64,000 bases of DNA from Delphinapterus leucas (lineage: Eukaryota; Chordata; Mammalia; Artiodactyla; Monodontidae), in the NCBI RefSeq assembly GCF_002288925.2, contig NW_022098007.1, forward strand, positions 23,699,980 to 23,763,979, written 5' to 3'. This document shows positions 60,095 to 64,000 of this stretch, in pieces. Numbering within the stretch: position 1 is the stretch's first letter; each line of letters starts with the position of its first letter. The position numbers and the translations under genes were made by a program. The notes below the pieces were generated by a model that worked only from the letters and a program-made list of their open reading frames with translations, ran no database searches and was not told the origin of the DNA.

Positions 60095-63000
60095 CAAATA
60101 AAGAACGTAACCTTACACCTAAAGCAACTAGAGAAAGAATAACAAACAAAACCCCAAGTTACTAGAAGGAAAGAAACCATAAAGATCAGAGATGAAATAG
60201 AAATGAAGAAAACAATTCAAAAGATCAATGAAACTAAAAGCTGGTTCTTTGAGAGGATAAACAAAATTGATAAACCATTAGCCAGACTCATCCAGAAAAA
60301 AAGGGAGAGGATTCAAATCAATAAAATTAGAAATGAAAAAGGAAAAGTTACAACTGACACCGCAGAAATACAAAGGATCATAAGAGACTACTACAAGGAA
60401 CTATGTGCCAAAAAAATTGACAACCTGTAAGAAATGGACAAATTCTTAGAAAGGTACAACCTTCCAAGACTGAACAAGGGAGAAATAGAAAACATGAATA
60501 GACCAATCACAAGTAATGAAATTGAAACTGTGATTAAAAACCTTCCAACAGACAAAAATCCAGGAGCAGATGGCTTCACAGGCAAATTCTGTCAAACATT
60601 TAGAGAAGTGCTAACAGCTATCCTTCTCAAAATCGTCCAAAAAATTGCAGAGGGAGGAACACTCTCAAACTCATTCTACGAGGCCACCATCACCCTGATA
60701 CCAAAATGAGACAAAGACATCACAAAAAAAGAAAACTACAGGCCAATTTCACTGATGAACATAGATGCAAAAATCCTCAACATAATGCTAGCAAACAGAA
60801 CCCAACAACACATTAAAAGGATCATAGCGCATGATCAAGAGGGATTTATCCCAGGGATGCAAGGATTCTTCAATAATAGCAAATCAATCAATGTGATACA
60901 CCATATTAACAAATTGAAGAATGAGACCATATGATCATATCAACAGGTGCAGAAAAACCTTTCGACAAAATTCGACACCCATTTATGATAAAAATAACTC
61001 TCCAGAAAGTGGTCTTAGTGGGAACCTACCTCAACATACTAAAGGCCACATATGACAAACTCACAGCAAATATCATTTTCAATGGTGAAAAACTGAAAGC
61101 ATTTCCTCTAAGATGAGAAATGAGACAAGGATGTCCACACTTACCACTTTTATTCAACACAATTTTGGAAGTCCTAGCCATGGCAATCAGAGAAGAAAAA
61201 GAAATAAAAGGAATCGAAACTGGAAAAAAAAAAAGTAAAACTGTCACTGTTTGCAGATGACATGATACTTTACATAGAAAATCCTAAAGATGCCACCAGG
61301 AAACTACTAAAGCTCTTCAATGAATTTAGTAAAGTTGCAGGATACAAAATTAATGCACAGAAATCTCTTGCATTCTTATACACTTACAATGAAAGATCAG
61401 AAACAGAAATTAAGAAAACAATCTCAGACTTCCCTGGTGGCACAGTTGTTAAGAATCTGCCTGCCAGTGCAGGGGACATGGGTTCAAGACCTGGTCCCGG
61501 AAGATCCCACATGCCGTGGAGCAACTGAGCCTGTGTGCCACAACTACTGAGCCTGCACTCTAGAGTCCATGAGCCACAACTGTTGAGCCTGTGTGCTACA
61601 ACTACTGAAGCCCATGCACCTAGAGTCTGTGCTCCACAACAAGAGAAGCCACTGTAATGAGAAACACGTGCACCGCAACAAAGAGTAGCCCCCGTCGCCG
61701 CAACTAGAGAAAGCCAGCGTGCAGCAATGAAGACGCAACGCAGCCAAAAATAAATAAATAAATACTTTTTTTAAAAAAAGAAAACAATCTCATTTACCAT
61801 CACATCAAAAATAATAAAATACCTAGGAATAAACCTACCTAAGGAGGCAAAAGACCTGTACTCTGAAAAATATAAGACGCTGATGAAAGAAATCGAAGAT
61901 GACACAAACAGATGGAAAGATATACCATGTTCTTGGGTTGGAAGAATCAATACTGTCAAAACGACTATACTACCCATGGCAATCTACAGACTCAATGCAA
62001 TCCCTATCAAATTACCAATGGCATTTTTCACAGAACTACAACAAAAAAATCTTAAAATTTGTATGGAGACACAAAAGGTCCCAAACAGCCAAAGCAATCT
62101 TGAGAAAGAAAAAGGGAGCTGGGAGAATCAGACTCCCTGACAGAAGACTATCCTACGAAGCTACAGTCATCAAAACAGTATGGTACTGGCACAAGAACAG
62201 AAATATAGCACAGTGGAACAGGATAGAAAGTCCAGAAATAAACCCATGCACCTATGATCAGTTAATATATGACAAAGGAGGCAAGGCTATACAATGGAGA
62301 AGAGACATCTCTTCAATAAATGGTGCTGTGAAAGCTGGACAACTACATGTAAAAAAATGAAATTAGAACATTCTTTAACATCATACGCAAAAATAAGCTC
62401 AAAATGGATTAAAAACCTAAATGTAAGACTGAATACTATAAAACTCTTAGAGGAAAACATAGGCAGAACACTCTTTGACATAAACCACAGCAATATCTTC
62501 TTCAATCCATCTCCTAGAGTAATGGAAATACAAACAAAAATAAACAAATGGGACCTAATTAAACTTAAAAGCTTTAGCATAGCAAAGGAAACCATAAGCA
62601 AAACAAAAAGACAACCCACAGAATGGTAGAAAATATTTGCAAACAATGTGACTGAAAAGGGATTAGACTCCAAAATTTACAAACAGCTCATGTGGCTCAA
62701 TATTGAAAAAACAAACAACCCAATCAAAAAATGGGCAGAAGACCTAAATACACATTTCTCCAAAGAAGATATACAGATGGCCAAGAGGCCCATGAAAAGA
62801 TGATCAACGTCACTAATTATTAGAGAACTGCAAATCAAAACTACAATGAGATCTCACCTCACACCAGTCAGAACGGCCATCATGAAAAACTCTACAAACA
62901 GTAGATGCTGGAGAGGGTGTGGAGTAAAGGGGACCCTTCTACACTGTTGGTGGGAATGTAAATTGGTGCAGCCACTATGGAGAATGGTATGGAGGTCACT

Positions 63001-63342
63001 TAAAAAAACTAAAAATAGAGCAACCATATGATCCAGCAATCCCACTCCTGGGCATATATCTGGAGAAAACCATACTTTGAAAGATACATACACCACAATG
63101 TTCACTGCAGCACTATTTACAATAGCAACGACGTGGAAGCAATCTAAATGTCCATCAACAGAGGAATGGATAAAGATGTGTTTTTTACATATATACAATG
63201 GAATATTACTCAGCCATAAAAAAGAAGGAAATAATGTCAGTTGCAGCAACATGGATGGACCTGGAGATTGTCATACTAAGTGAAGTAAGCCAGCCAGAGA
63301 AAGACAAATATCATATGATATCACATATATGCAGAATCTTAA
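60095..63342 (+). pseudogene. L1 copy A ORF2 remainder, broken
   Basis: Frame pieces 60203-60430, 60434-60709, 60931-61116, 61262-61426 and 61883-62360 carry the RT domain and the ORF2 C-terminus. TGA near 60707 and TGA at 61113-61116 interrupt it, and an 11-A run (about 61223-61234) shifts the frame just upstream of an intact FADD (61250-61261). The endonuclease domain is absent through the internal deletion. Confidence 0.8.
61427..61777 (+). mobile_element. CHR SINE, long form
   Basis: Exact 15-bp target-site duplication AAGAAAACAATCTCA at 61412-61426 and 61778-61792. Repeated CCACAACTACTGAGCC units and a TAAATAAATAAATA tail. Confidence 0.95.
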
Positions 63343-64000
63343 AAAATGATACAAAAGATCTTACAAAACAGAAACAGAATCACAGAAATAGAAAATGCAC
63401 TTATGGTTACCAGGGGGGAAGGTTGGGGTGGAGGGATAGATTGGGAATTTGGGATTGACATGTACACACGGCTAAAAAAAAAAAAAGAGATAAAAAATTT
63501 CAAATTTAAACAACAAAATAAAATACCGCATATGAATTAAAATGAATGGTATGTAAAGAAGGGGAGCACTTAATTTATCATGCAAATCATGCCAATTTTG
63601 AGAGGAAATTTTAATTTCAATAATTAGAATGTGACAATATACATAAACGGGGACATCCAGTTATTCTATTTATAGAGGTTGCCTGTTATTAAGAAACCTG
63701 ACTTTCATTTCTGCAAATGATCGCTGTGGAACATTGAGCAAATGACCTTCATTATCTGGAACTCAGACTGTCTATACGTGAAATAGAGTAAACAGGGTAC
63801 AGTGGTAGTCTCAGAATTACACTGACGTTTATAATTGTTTCTTTGAGATCAGTCAGGATTGTGCATTTTACTTCAGAAATTTAAAGCACTGCCTTAAATT
63901 GCTAATAACTGAGTGAAATAGAGATTTTCAGCTTTCTGACGACTGTAATAAGTGCAAGAGCCCTGTGTTCCCTGGGTCTCAGTTCCCAGCTCTGAGAAAG

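Larger units (their letters stand above)
60084..63495 (+). mobile_element. L1 copy A, right part (ORF2 remainder and 3'UTR)
   Basis: Resumes exactly where 53962 stopped (AACCTCAAATAAAGAACGTA follows the broken CAAGAAATAAGAAAA). Runs through the RT domain, carries a CHR SINE at 61427-61777, then the C-terminal part and a shortened 3'UTR ending ACACACGGCT plus poly(A) near 63473. Confidence 0.85.

Overview
This is mammalian nuclear DNA. It contains most of one single-copy gene set in a landscape dominated by LINE-1 (L1) retrotransposons. The organism is almost certainly a cetartiodactyl and probably a cetacean. Seven SINEs match the tRNA-derived CHR type (core GGGCTTCCCTGGTGG) shared by whales, hippos and ruminants, and I see no BovB or Bov-tA of the kind that fills ruminant genomes. 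The short CHR subtype at 44466 and 56108 suggests a toothed whale; that refinement is inference.

The gene is SLC16A2 (MCT8, thyroid-hormone transporter) on the minus strand. Exons 2 to 6 lie at 31255-31399, 27574-28024, 26114-26257, 22055-22283 and 20229-20449. All have canonical GT-AG borders, compatible phases and no stop, and together encode about 396 residues of an expected ~539. Exon 1 (N-terminus, TM1) is not in the window and should lie beyond position 64000, because everything from 31400 to the right edge is intron 1. The 3'UTR probably runs down to about 17880. In human this gene is on Xq13.2 near XIST, FTX and RLIM, so the window is probably X-linked.

Layout: 1-12900 is an old antisense L1M. 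It carries a young twin-primed L1 end (1-255), a mariner-type hairpin MITE (565-636), a CHR SINE (1777-2108), a small L1 3'UTR insert (3055-3209) and a full-length but dead sense L1 (3600-11069) with a probable 3' transduction. 12900-17890 is low-repeat intergenic DNA with a CpG-rich patch at 15040-16280. 17890-31400 is SLC16A2 with short introns holding one SINE and several MIR-like relics. 31400-64000 is intron 1, with old L1M copies (33380-34990, 35220-40270, 43490-46700, 47010-47400), single-copy stretches, and at 52806-63495 a nested pair in which one L1 (53973-60083) sits inside an internally deleted L1.

No L1 here is intact. There are no rRNA genes, functional tRNA genes, CRISPR arrays or prokaryotic-type systems. 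I did not find a new multi-gene system. The most interesting signals are small: a CHR SINE that split an L1 ORF2 by exactly 73 codons and supplied a strong ATG, CTCF-like motifs in the L1 5'UTRs, a 3' transduction, a MITE hairpin resembling ruminant repeat-derived miRNA loci, and an unexplained CpG-rich patch 3' of SLC16A2.
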